Below, piece by piece: positions 51,525 to 59,567 of a DNA stretch of 64,000 nt. Source of the DNA: Mesorhizobium sp. LHD-90 (GTDB lineage Bacteria > Pseudomonadota > Alphaproteobacteria > Rhizobiales > Rhizobiaceae). A program made the position numbers and the translations under genes. Every line of letters starts with the position of its first letter. Position 1 is the first letter of the stretch. The stretch spans positions 124,001 through 188,000 of the forward strand of contig NZ_JAVFVV010000001.1 of the NCBI RefSeq assembly GCF_030929505.1, written 5' to 3'. The notes under the pieces were generated by a model, which was not told where the DNA came from, did no database searches, and was given only the letters and a program-made list of their open reading frames with translations.

Positions 51525-53696
51525 TCACGCCACCGAGAAATCCGTATTGGCGAGGGCGAGGCCGGCACCGATCGTGGCGAACTGGATACGCGCGATCGCG
51601 CCGATGCCGTCCGCGTCGTAGAAGACCTTTCCGGTGTCGGTTTCGTAGATGATGCGGTCTGAACTATCCTGCGCGAGCCCGGTCGTGTTGGCGAGAAAGG
51701 CGGCCGAAGCCAGCGTGCCGGCGCTCAGCGCGGTGAAGATGGCGTCCGACAGAAGGAAGCGGTCGTCGGCGACGTTGAAGTCGGCGATGGCGTCGATGTT
51801 GCCCGCCCCGAGCGCGGTGGCGAAGACGAATGTATCGTCGCCGAGCAGGCCGGTCAGCGTGTCGGACCCGCCCTTGCCCTCCAACCGGTTGTCGCCAGCG
51901 TTGCCGGTGATCGCCTGCGCCACCTCGTTGCCGGTGAGTTTCAGGCCGGCGGCGCCGGAGGAGCCATTGGTGGCGAGGATTTCGACGAACACGCCCGTTC
52001 CCAGCGTATAGTCCACCGCCGCAAGCACCCTGTCTGCCGTCCCTTGCGAGGCGCCTTCCACGATCACGTCGCCGGAATTGAACACCCGGTAGGTGTCGTT
52101 GCCGCCAAGGCCCGTCAGCGTGTCGGCAGCCCCCTTGCCGCCGTCATGCAAGATGTTCTGGCCGGCATTGCCGACGATCACCTGTTGCAGCGCGTTGCCG
52201 GTCAGGTCGATCGCGTTCGTGCCGCTGTTGGAGGTGGTGCGCAGCGTCTCGACCGACACCCCCGCGGTGAGCGCGTAGTCGAGGGTGACGGCGACGAGGT
52301 CGGCGCCCTGGCCGGCGGCCTCGACCACGACGTCGTCGGCGTTGTCCACATAATAGATGTCGTTGCCGGCGCCGCCATACATCTCGTCGCCGCCGGTTCC
52401 GCCGTTCAGCGTGTCGTTGCCCTGGCCGCCGTAGAGGCCGTCATTGCCGCCCAGGCCATAGAGCGTGTCGTCGCCGGCGCCGCCGCCGATCTCGTCATTG
52501 ACGAGCGAGTGGCCGTAGAGCGTGTCCTGACCGCCGCTTCCGGTGACGATTCCGTCGCGCGGATCGACGATCTGCATGCGGATATCGTTGTTGCCGGAAC
52601 TATTGTCCGTCCAGCTCACGACCACCCGGCCGTCGGCAAGCGCCGAAACCGACGGGGCGACCTGGGAGAGTTCCGTCGTCGTATTCACCACCATTTCGCC
52701 GCCAATCTTTCCGCCAGCGCCGTCGAACGCCTGCAGGCGGATGCAGGAGTCGCCGTCCACGCCGACGCCGCTCGTATCCGTCCAGGAGACCACGAAGCCG
52801 CCGTCCGGCAGCGCCGTCAGCGTCGGGTCCTGTTGCGAACCAAAGATCGTGGAATTGACCGCGATCTCGCCCGTCAGCGGCAGGGCATTCGGCCCGTTCG
52901 CCGTGAACAGGCGGACCTTGATCTCGTTGCTGGCAGCGTCAAGGCTGTTGAGTTGCCGCCAGGCCACGGCGACTACGCCGTTGCTCAGGAAGGCTACCAG
53001 GGGATCGAAGGCGCCGAACGAACCAGGGAGGTCGACGCGGAACTCCGGCGCCTTCTCGGCGCCGGCCGTATCGAACAGCCGCCCCCAAATGGCGCCATCG
53101 CCTGTCCAGACGATGGCGGCGGTCGACCCGTCGGGCGACGCGGCGACCGAGGGAGCTTGTTGGAAGCCAGGCGTGAAACTGTTTGCGGTGAGGACCGGAC
53201 TGCCATTCCCGGCCGCGTCGAAGATCCGGAAGAGGACGTTGTGGCCGGTGGCAAAGTTCGGATCCGTCCAGGCGACGATCGAGCCTGTTCCGAACTTCGC
53301 GACGTGCGAGTCGTCGTCCTCGCCGAATGCGAAGACGACGGGCTGGTCGCGCACGAAGCCGCCGTTGGCATTGTAGACACTGCCTTGGATGTAGTTGTTG
53401 CCCGACCCGACGTTCTGTGTCCAGGTCACATAGAAGCCCCCATCGGCGAGCCCTGTCACCGACGGCAAGTCCAGGTCGTTCGTTGGGATAGGGCCGGCGA
53501 TAAGTATTTCCCCGCCGACGGTTTGACCCGTCGCGTCGTAGCGCTGCGCGCGGATCGCTGCGTCCGATCCGGCGCTCTCGTCCTCCCAGACGACGACGAA
53601 GCCGCCGCCCGCAAGCGCGGCGACGTCCGAAAATGCCTGCGATCCCGCGGTCGTCGTATTGACCAGCTTCTCGGCACCCCATTTGCGTGTCGGCAT
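51525..53696 (-). CDS. RTX-type (hemolysin-like) calcium-binding secreted protein
   Basis: 723 residues. The first ~390 residues are repeats of about 45-50 residues with W-D or W-T cores (GGGFVVVWEDESAG, GGFYVTWTQNVGSG, GGFVVSWTDTSGVG), likely a beta-propeller. Then come nonapeptide calcium repeats (GGAGDDTLYGLGGNDGLYGG, GGQGNDTLNGG, GGAGNDIYYVD) and two later blocks (LTGLGGNDTYRVF, LTGLLGDDTFVFATALG) with a C-terminal type I secretion tail. No N-terminal signal, as expected. No type I secretion genes in the window. Role could be adhesion or biofilm matrix (inference). It lies exactly between the 51-bp direct repeats. Confidence 0.9.
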   Translation of the reverse strand: MPTRKWGAEKLVNTTTAGSQAFSDVAALAGGGFVVVWEDESAGSDAAIRAQRYDATGQTVGGEILIAGPIPTNDLDLPSVTGLADGGFYVTWTQNVGSGNNYIQGSVYNANGGFVRDQPVVFAFGEDDDSHVAKFGTGSIVAWTDPNFATGHNVLFRIFDAAGNGSPVLTANSFTPGFQQAPSVAASPDGSTAAIVWTGDGAIWGRLFDTAGAEKAPEFRVDLPGSFGAFDPLVAFLSNGVVAVAWRQLNSLDAASNEIKVRLFTANGPNALPLTGEIAVNSTIFGSQQDPTLTALPDGGFVVSWTDTSGVGVDGDSCIRLQAFDGAGGKIGGEMVVNTTTELSQVAPSVSALADGRVVVSWTDNSSGNNDIRMQIVDPRDGIVTGSGGQDTLYGHSLVNDEIGGGAGDDTLYGLGGNDGLYGGQGNDTLNGGTGGDEMYGGAGNDIYYVDNADDVVVEAAGQGADLVAVTLDYALTAGVSVETLRTTSNSGTNAIDLTGNALQQVIVGNAGQNILHDGGKGAADTLTGLGGNDTYRVFNSGDVIVEGASQGTADRVLAAVDYTLGTGVFVEILATNGSSGAAGLKLTGNEVAQAITGNAGDNRLEGKGGSDTLTGLLGDDTFVFATALGAGNIDAIADFNVADDRFLLSDAIFTALSAGTLASAAFLANTTGLAQDSSDRIIYETDTGKVFYDADGIGAIARIQFATIGAGLALANTDFSVA

Positions 53697-54032
53697 TTCG
53701 ACTCCTCCCTGGCTGGATTGCGTGCTGTCAAACTCCGTTCATGGGCTCCGCCGCGCTGCCAGAAGGCAGTGCGGCGAGAACCGCGCGCCGCCCGCGCGTG
53801 GAGACCGTCAACCGTCTACCTATGTCGATCGAAGAGGACACGGGGGCGCTTGGGCGCTCCCGGTCAAGGAATGCGCCCTGCCTTCGCGGGCAACACCCGT
53901 GCCCCATTCCGCACCCCCCGCAGGCTGGCGCTACAGCACTTCCGGCAAAAAAATAGCACGGCCTGCCGCACCCGCATAGCTGATGGCGCCGTCCGGGCGC
54001 GGGTCGGCATCGGCGGGGTAAAATAACCCGGA
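53697..54032. other. 336-bp intergenic region upstream of the RTX gene
   Basis: Between the TPM gene end and the RTX start, both on the minus strand. It should contain the RTX promoter. A small GGGTAAAATAACCC hairpin sits near 54016-54029, just after the TPM stop; it could be a weak terminator. No gene seen. Confidence 0.5.
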
Positions 54033-54668
54033 TCAGATTTCTACAAGATGATCGTCGAGTTCGTTCGCGTCTTCGGCGCCGCGTGGAAAATGTTCCGAGA
54101 GCAGCACGCCGACCGCGGCGACCGCGGTGACGAAACCGTCCGCCAGCCGGCCTGAGCGCGCATGGTCGACGAGGCCTGCAACGATGCCGTTCCAGGTCTG
54201 TTGCGGCACCTTTGCGTTTATGCCGGCGTCGGCGACCACCTCGGCATAACGCTCGGCCAGCGACACGAACACCAGCACGCCGGTGCGCGCGGCGGTGATG
54301 TGGACGTTGCGCGCCAGGAACTGCTTCAATGCGTTGTCGTGGGCGCGCAGATAGCGCAGGCGGCGCGGCACGAAATGCATCCGGATGCCTGGCGCAAGCA
54401 GGAGCACCAGCCAGCAGGAGGCGAGCGCCAGCGCCACGGCGGCCCAGAACACCGGCAGGCGCATCGATACCCACCAATATTCCAGCAGGAATGCGGCAAC
54501 GAGGCTGACCACCATCACAGCCAGGGTGACGAAAAAGGCGGCGGGATAAAAATAGCTGTCGCTGGAACGCGCGACGACACAGTAGATCTCGCCCGCGGTT
54601 TTTTCCTCCGCCGCGCGGATGGCGCTGGCGATGCGGGCATGGTCGGCGTCGCTGAGGGTTTTTGTCAT
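54033..54668 (-). CDS. TPM-domain membrane protein
   Basis: 211 residues. N-terminal helix (LSDADHARIASAIRAAEEKT) and TPM fold split around two membrane helices (FFVTLAVMVVSLVAAFLLEY, then WAAVALALASCWLVLLLAPG). The core LKQFLARNVHITAARTGVLV, as NVHITAARTGVLVFVSLAER, matches the shorter TPM protein that accompanies YgcG and LemA. The last residues AEDANELDDHLVEI are copied at 51426-51476. It starts 10 bp after the upstream TPM gene stops. Confidence 0.88.
   Translation of the reverse strand: MTKTLSDADHARIASAIRAAEEKTAGEIYCVVARSSDSYFYPAAFFVTLAVMVVSLVAAFLLEYWWVSMRLPVFWAAVALALASCWLVLLLAPGIRMHFVPRRLRYLRAHDNALKQFLARNVHITAARTGVLVFVSLAERYAEVVADAGINAKVPQQTWNGIVAGLVDHARSGRLADGFVTAVAAVGVLLSEHFPRGAEDANELDDHLVEI
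54036..54086. repeat. 51-bp direct repeat, right copy (3' end of the TPM gene)
   Basis: Original copy inside the TPM-domain gene; it differs from the left copy at three positions, at least one of them silent (GTA/GTG valine). The stop TGA follows immediately here, whereas the left copy runs on in frame. Confidence 0.85.
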
Positions 54669-54678
54669 CGGGCTTCCA

Positions 54679-55686
54679 TCACCAGCTCCCCGAGGCGCCG
54701 CCGCCGCCGGAGGATCCGCCTCCGCCGGAAAAGCCGCCGCCGCCTGACGACCAGCCGCCGCCGCCTGACGACCAGCCGCCGCCGCCCGACGACCAGCCGC
54801 CGGACGATCTGTCTCTGGAGCGGCCGCCGACGGTGATGTCCATGCCCAGCCAGCGGTAGCGGTTGGGGCCGATTTTCGTGCCGAAGATCGGCGGCAGGAT
54901 CGCCATCGCCATGCCGCCCAGGAAGATGGTGGCCCACAAAGCGATGAAGACGACAAAGATCCAGTCGACGTCGGCGAATGTGTTGTCGGCCGGCGGATTG
55001 CGCCTTGCCCGTGCTTCAAGCTCCGCCGCGTTGCCCTCCAGCACCATCACGATATCGTCGGCGGCGCGCGAGATGCCGCCGGAAAAGTCGCCGGCACGGA
55101 AGGCCGGCACCATGGTGTTGTCGATGATCAGCTTCGAATGCAGGTCGGTGAGCGTGCCCTCCAGCCCGTAGCCGACCTCGATGCGCATCTTCCGGTCGTT
55201 TTTGGCGACCAGCAGCAATATGCCGTTGTCCTCGCCGCCTTGGCCAAGACCCCAGGCGCGGAACAGGCGGTTGGCGTAGGGCTCGATCGCCTCGCCGTCG
55301 AGGCTGTCTATGGTGGCAACCACGATCTGGTCGGAGGATTTCTTCTCGAAGGCCTCGAGTTTCTGGGTGAGCGCGGTCTCAGTCGCCGGGTCGATCATGC
55401 CGGCGGCGTCGACGATACGGCCGGTGAGTTTTGGCAGATCGGCAGCGAGGCCGGGGAGGGAGAAGAGGAGGAGGATTAGCGCGAGGACGAGCGCCGCTTT
55501 CCCTCCCCCTCGAGGGGAGGGTGCCGAGCGGAGCGAGGCGGGAGGGGTCGCTGCGGCAGAATGAGGGACCTTTTTTTCCGACAAGAAAATGAGGTCGAGC
55601 ACTGCCGCGACGACCCCACCCGGCCGCTTCGCGGCCACCCTCCCCTCGAGGGGGAGGGAAAGCGCTGCGCCGTCCGCCACGTCCAT
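54679..55686 (-). CDS. TPM-domain (YgcG-like) protein with a repeat-encoded N-terminal extension
   Basis: 335 residues. The conserved part begins with a signal helix (LVLALILLLFSLPGLAADLP) at about residue 65, then the TPM domain (GRIVDAAGMIDPATETALTQ, QIVVATIDSLDGE, NDRKMRIEVGYGLEG), one membrane helix near 250-270 and a Gly/Ser/Trp-rich tail of repeated GGGGWSS units. The first about 64 residues are odd: residues 9-64 are encoded by the palindromic repeat at 55495-55664 (LPLEGRVAAKRPGG, SLRSAPSPRGGG). No ATG, GTG or TTG lies between the repeat and the signal helix, so the start must be within or before the repeat. TPM proteins have phosphatase-like or assembly roles. Confidence 0.85.
   Translation of the reverse strand: MDVADGAALSLPLEGRVAAKRPGGVVAAVLDLIFLSEKKVPHSAAATPPASLRSAPSPRGGGKAALVLALILLLFSLPGLAADLPKLTGRIVDAAGMIDPATETALTQKLEAFEKKSSDQIVVATIDSLDGEAIEPYANRLFRAWGLGQGGEDNGILLLVAKNDRKMRIEVGYGLEGTLTDLHSKLIIDNTMVPAFRAGDFSGGISRAADDIVMVLEGNAAELEARARRNPPADNTFADVDWIFVVFIALWATIFLGGMAMAILPPIFGTKIGPNRYRWLGMDITVGGRSRDRSSGGWSSGGGGWSSGGGGWSSGGGGFSGGGGSSGGGGASGSW
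55495..55664. repeat. Rhizobial-type GC-rich palindromic repeat, copy B, inside a coding region
   Basis: Perfect 29-bp terminal inverted repeats: CGCTTT followed by the CCCTCCCCCTCGAGGGGAGG-GTG arm, and the complement. The interior shares ACCCCACCCGGC and a mini-hairpin with copy A (17174-17314), and the two interiors are clearly related elsewhere. It lies in the 5' end of the YgcG-like gene and keeps the frame open. Confidence 0.85.
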
Positions 55687-55696
55687 GACGCCGGCG

Positions 55697-56329
55697 TCAG
55701 CCGCCCTGCTTCGTGCCGAAATCCACCTTCGGCGGCTCCATCTTGTCCTCGGCCACCGTGAAATTCTGGAACGGCTTGTTGTCGGTGAACCACAAGGTCG
55801 CCCAGATTATCGAGGGGAAGGTGCGCAACGTGGTGTTGTATTCGCGCACGGTCTCGATGTAGTCGCGGCGCGCCACGGCGATGCGGTTTTCGGTGCCTTC
55901 GAGCTGCGCCTGGAGGCCAAGAAAATTCTGGTTGGCCTTGAGGTCCGGATAGTTTTCAACCACGGCCAAGAGCCGCGACAGCGCGCCGGTGAGGCCCGCC
56001 TGGTTGTCCTGGAACGCCTTGAAGGCGTCGGGGTCGGTGAGCGTTTCCGGCGTGACCGTCACCTGGGTCGCCTTGGCCCGGGCTTCGACCACGGCGTCAA
56101 GCGTGTCCTTCTCATGCGCGGCGTAACCTTTCACCGTCTCGACGAGGTTGGGGATCAGGTCGGCGCGGCGCTGGTACTGGTTGAGCACTTCGCTCCAGGC
56201 GGCCTTGGCCTTTTCCTCGGCGGTGGGGATGGTGTTGTAGCCGCAGGCCGACAGCAGCGGCAGCAGCAAGGCAAGCAGCAGGAACGGGAACGCCCGGCGG
56301 GCGGTCGGCGCGATGGTCGGAAAAGACAT
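55697..56329 (-). CDS. LemA family protein (lipoprotein-like)
   Basis: 210 residues. N-terminal hydrophobic helix ending in a lipobox-like LLSACG, so it may be lipidated. LemA core: WSEVLNQYQRRADLIPNLVE (as YQRRADLIPNLVETVKGYA) and the long helical bundle ending RNFP-like YNTTLRTFPSIIWATLWF. It stands first in a LemA-TPM-TPM operon with 10-bp gaps. The trio is common in bacteria and its function is unsettled; LemA has been tied to membrane stress regulators. Confidence 0.92.
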   Translation of the reverse strand: MSFPTIAPTARRAFPFLLLALLLPLLSACGYNTIPTAEEKAKAAWSEVLNQYQRRADLIPNLVETVKGYAAHEKDTLDAVVEARAKATQVTVTPETLTDPDAFKAFQDNQAGLTGALSRLLAVVENYPDLKANQNFLGLQAQLEGTENRIAVARRDYIETVREYNTTLRTFPSIIWATLWFTDNKPFQNFTVAEDKMEPPKVDFGTKQGG

Positions 56330-56469
56330 TTTCAGCCCTCGACAACGGATTGACGGCGGAGACTTAGCATATTCACGGTTGAAAGGAACCGGCGCCCAAC
56401 CTTGGGCCTTGGACGCGCGTCGCGGCGTGTGATAGGCGAAAATCTCGAAGCCATGCCCCGGGGGATTGC

Positions 56470-56691
56470 GTGCCCAGCGACGGAGACAGCCAGCGGACGG
56501 ACGAATCCAGGCGGATTCTGGCCCGCGTCTCCGGTGAGGCCGAGCCGGGCAGCGCCTCCATCGGCCGCGGGGCCGACGATCCCGCCGACCCGGTCGAGAA
56601 GATGGGGATGCGTATCGCCCGTGTGCTCAGCATGGCGATCACAGTCGCCGTGATCGCCTGGTGCGTCGTCTATATCATGCGGTATTTCTGA
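56470..56691 (+). CDS. Small single-pass membrane protein
   Basis: 73 residues from a GTG with GGGGG 5-6 bp upstream. Polar Ser/Asp/Glu-rich N-terminus and a C-terminal membrane helix (MAITVAVIAWCVVYIMRYF) make it a likely tail-anchored protein. Its stop lies 6 bp before the pyridoxal kinase ATG, so the two are probably co-transcribed. I do not recognise the family. Confidence 0.65.
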   Translation: MPSDGDSQRTDESRRILARVSGEAEPGSASIGRGADDPADPVEKMGMRIARVLSMAITVAVIAWCVVYIMRYF

Positions 56692-56697
56692 GGCGCC

Positions 56698-57585
56698 ATG
56701 ACCACCCAGCAGCCCGAGACACCGCGCGCCGTCATCGTCGTGTCCAGCCATGTGGCGCGAGGCTCGGTCGGCAACCGCGCCGCCGTGTTCGCGCTGGAAA
56801 CGCTGGGCTTTCCGGTGTGGGCGGTGCCGACCGTCATCCTGCCCTGGCATCCCGGGCACGGACGGGCGACGCGCATCGTGCCGGAACCGCAAAGTTTCGC
56901 GGCGCTGATGAAGGATCTGGAAGCTTCGCCGTGGCTGGGCGAGGTGGCGGGCGTGCTCTCCGGCTATCTGGGCGACGTCGTGCAGGCCGAGGCGGTGGCA
57001 TCACTGGTGACGGCGGTGCGGGCGAAAAACCCGCGCGCGCTTTATGTTTGCGACCCGGTGATGGGCGACATGGGCGGGCTCTATGTGCCGAAACCGCTGG
57101 CGGAGGCGCAACGCGACCTGCTGGTGCCGATGGCCGACATCGCGACACCCAACCGCTACGAGCTGGAATGGATGGCGGGCGGGGCAAAGCTGGACGATCT
57201 GCGCTCGGTGATGGTGGCGGCGATGGATGCCGGGCCGCCGACCATGCTGGTGACCTCGGCGCCGGGGCTGATGGCGGGCGGCATCGGCAATCTGATGCTG
57301 ACGCCGTCGGAAGCCCTGCTGGCCGAGCATAGGGCGATCGAAAAGCCGCCCAACGGGCTCGGCGACCTGATGGCGGCGGTGTTGATGGCGCGGCTGCTCG
57401 ACGGCCAGCCGGCCGGCAAGGCGCTGCAATCCGCCACCGCCTCTGTATTCGAGATCCTGGCCCGCACGACAAAGCGCGGCGCCGACGAGCTGCAGATCGA
57501 GACCGACGCGCAAAGCCTGTCGCATCCGATGGCGATGGTGCAACTGCGGCATCTCACGCATCCCGGCCGTGACCGGCGGGCCTGA
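56698..57585 (+). CDS. pdxY: Pyridoxal kinase
   Basis: Ribokinase-fold kinase, 295 residues. Motifs: VIVVSSHVARGSVGNRAA at the start (substrate loop S-x-V-xxGxVGN), YVCDPVMGDMGGLYVP, and the anion-hole/catalytic Asp in NGLGDLMAAVLMARLL. It phosphorylates pyridoxal to PLP as part of vitamin B6 salvage. The C-terminal QLRHLTHP is typical of rhizobial PdxY. Confidence 0.94.
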   Translation: MTTQQPETPRAVIVVSSHVARGSVGNRAAVFALETLGFPVWAVPTVILPWHPGHGRATRIVPEPQSFAALMKDLEASPWLGEVAGVLSGYLGDVVQAEAVASLVTAVRAKNPRALYVCDPVMGDMGGLYVPKPLAEAQRDLLVPMADIATPNRYELEWMAGGAKLDDLRSVMVAAMDAGPPTMLVTSAPGLMAGGIGNLMLTPSEALLAEHRAIEKPPNGLGDLMAAVLMARLLDGQPAGKALQSATASVFEILARTTKRGADELQIETDAQSLSHPMAMVQLRHLTHPGRDRRA

Positions 57586-57598
57586 GCTTGGCCGTCAG

Positions 57599-58384
57599 AT
57601 GTCCATGCACCCCGCGCTGGCGGCCGAGATCGACATAGCCGGCGTCGACGGCTGCAAGGCGGGCTGGGTCGCGGTCACCCTGCGGCGCGGCGGGCAGCTT
57701 GCGGCAAAGGTCTGCGGCACGTTCGAGGATGTGCTGGCGGGGCTGGGGGGCGACGCGGTGGTGGCGGTGGACATGCCGATCGGCCTGCCCGACTTCACGC
57801 ATCATGGCGGACGCGGGCCGGAGGTGCTGGTGCGGCGCTTTCTCGGCGAGCGGCAGTCGAGCGTCTTTTCCATCCCGTCGCGGGCGGCGATGTACGCCGC
57901 CGACGAACCGTTCACCACCATCGAGCGCTGGTACGAGATGCACCGCATCGCCAGCGACGTGGCGCGAAAAACATCCGACCCGCCGCGCGGCGTGTCCATC
58001 CAGGCGTTCGGCATCTTCTCGAAAATCCGCGAGCTGGACCGGCTGATGCGCGACAGGCCCGACCTGCGCTTGCGGGTCATCGAATCGCATCCGGAGGTGG
58101 CGTTCTGGCGGCTGAACGGCGCCAAGGCGATGGCGTTGCCGAAGAAGGTCAAGGGAAGCGTCAATCCGGCCGGCATGGAGGAGCGCAAGGCGCTGCTGGC
58201 CGCCAACGGCCTGCCCCGCGCCTTCCTCGACATGCCGCCACCGCGCGGCGCGGCCGAGGACGATTTTCTGGATGCTGCGGCCGTGCTAACGGTTGCGGCA
58301 AGGCGTGCGCGGGGCGAGGCAGAGCCGTTTCCCGATCCGCCGGGCCGGGACGCGTATGGAATTCCGGTGGCGATCTGGGCATGA
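57599..58384 (+). CDS. DUF429 domain protein
   Basis: 261 residues. RNase H-like fold suggested by DIAGVDGCKAGWVAVTL at the N-terminus with Asp, and DAVVAVDMPIGLPD; later VIESHPEVAFWRLNG and AAEDDFLDAAAVLTVAARRA fit DUF429. The function of the family is unknown; nuclease-like residues are conserved. The ATG lies 13 bp after pdxY; a GTG inside the end of pdxY is an alternative. Confidence 0.9.
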   Translation: MSMHPALAAEIDIAGVDGCKAGWVAVTLRRGGQLAAKVCGTFEDVLAGLGGDAVVAVDMPIGLPDFTHHGGRGPEVLVRRFLGERQSSVFSIPSRAAMYAADEPFTTIERWYEMHRIASDVARKTSDPPRGVSIQAFGIFSKIRELDRLMRDRPDLRLRVIESHPEVAFWRLNGAKAMALPKKVKGSVNPAGMEERKALLAANGLPRAFLDMPPPRGAAEDDFLDAAAVLTVAARRARGEAEPFPDPPGRDAYGIPVAIWA

Positions 58385-58488
58385 CCGGCGTATTTGCATG
58401 GCGGAAGACTTTGCTATGCGCCACGCGATTTGCTGCACCGCAGCGATTCCGATTGATCAGCACGCGATATTGCCGTTAGGTGAAACTC

Positions 58489-59133
58489 ATGACCGACCTG
58501 CCCGACCACCTTCTCGCCGGCTACCGCAGCTTCATGAAGGGGCGCTACGCCTCGGAGACGGACAAGTGGCGCACCCTGGCGCGCGAGGGGCAGTCGCCGG
58601 AGACGATGGTGATCGCCTGCTGCGACTCGCGCGCCGCGCCCGAGGTGATCTTCGATTCCGGGCCGGGCGAGCTGTTCGTGGTGCGCAACGTCGCCAATCT
58701 GGTGCCGCCCTACGCGCCGGACGGCGAATTCCACTCGACCTCGGCCGCGCTGGAATTCGCCGTGCAGGTGTTGAAGGTGAAGAACATCGTGGTGATCGGC
58801 CACGGCCGCTGCGGCGGCATCCGCGCGGCACTGTCGCCGGCGGCTGCGCCGCTGTCGCCGGGCGATTTCATCGGCAGGTGGATGAGCCTGCTCGGCCCCG
58901 CCGCCGAATCCGTCACCAGCAACGCGCTGTCGACGCAGAGCGAGCGGCAGACGGCGCTGGAGCGCATCTCCGTCCGCTATTCGATCGCCAATCTCAGAAC
59001 CTTCCCCTGCATCAGCATCCTGGAGGGCAAGGGCAAGATCACGCTGTGCGGCGCCTGGTTCGATATCTCGACCGGCGAATTGTGGGTGATGAACCGCCAG
59101 ACCGGCGATTTCGAGCGGCCGGAGATGGGCTGA
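58489..59133 (+). CDS. Beta-class carbonic anhydrase
   Basis: 214 residues. Zinc ligands Cys44, His105 and Cys108 (CCDSR and GHGRCGG), with the Asp46-Arg48 dyad of active beta enzymes. It interconverts CO2 and bicarbonate in the cytosol. ATG 58489 has AGGTGA at the right distance; a GTG 9 bp earlier is less likely. It overlaps the following secreted-protein gene (TGATG). Confidence 0.95.
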   Translation: MTDLPDHLLAGYRSFMKGRYASETDKWRTLAREGQSPETMVIACCDSRAAPEVIFDSGPGELFVVRNVANLVPPYAPDGEFHSTSAALEFAVQVLKVKNIVVIGHGRCGGIRAALSPAAAPLSPGDFIGRWMSLLGPAAESVTSNALSTQSERQTALERISVRYSIANLRTFPCISILEGKGKITLCGAWFDISTGELWVMNRQTGDFERPEMG

Positions 59134-59567
59134 TGATGCCGGCCGGCGCTCCGGCCAGCAGGATGCGCCGGGTCGCGGCCTGCGCGGCGGCGCTGGTTTC
59201 TCTAATGTCAGTATCGGCTTTCGCGCAAGAACCGGTGGTCGAGCAATGGTATGCCGCGCTGGCGACGGCCGACCGCGGAAAATTCGAAAGCCTGCTGGCC
59301 GACGATGCGAAAATCCGGCTCATCGATCTCGGCGTCGAGCAGACGAAGGCCGAGTTCGTGGATTCGCTCGACGAGTGGGAAGCGGCGATGGCCGGAGCCA
59401 CCATCCGCCACCGCATCGAAAAGACGGCCGGCGCCGTCACTACCGTCATCGCCTGCTACCATTTCCCGGCCAACGACGTGCTGCTGCGCGAGACATTTCT
59501 TGTCGAGGCCGGGCTGATCCGCGAGAACATTCAGGTAGAGATCGCCGAAAGCTGCGAGGCTTATTGA
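59133..59567 (+). CDS. Secreted NTF2/SnoaL-like protein
   Basis: 144 residues. Signal peptide (VAACAAALVSLMSVSAFAQ), then an NTF2-like fold: VVEQWYAALATADRGKFESL, LLADDAKIRLIDLG, YHFPANDVLLRETFLVE. Such domains bind small ligands or act as simple enzymes; no catalytic residues can be assigned. It starts within the stop of the carbonic anhydrase gene, so it is translationally coupled. Its 3' end overlaps the convergent MFS gene by 7 bp. Confidence 0.88.
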   Translation: MMPAGAPASRMRRVAACAAALVSLMSVSAFAQEPVVEQWYAALATADRGKFESLLADDAKIRLIDLGVEQTKAEFVDSLDEWEAAMAGATIRHRIEKTAGAVTTVIACYHFPANDVLLRETFLVEAGLIRENIQVEIAESCEAY

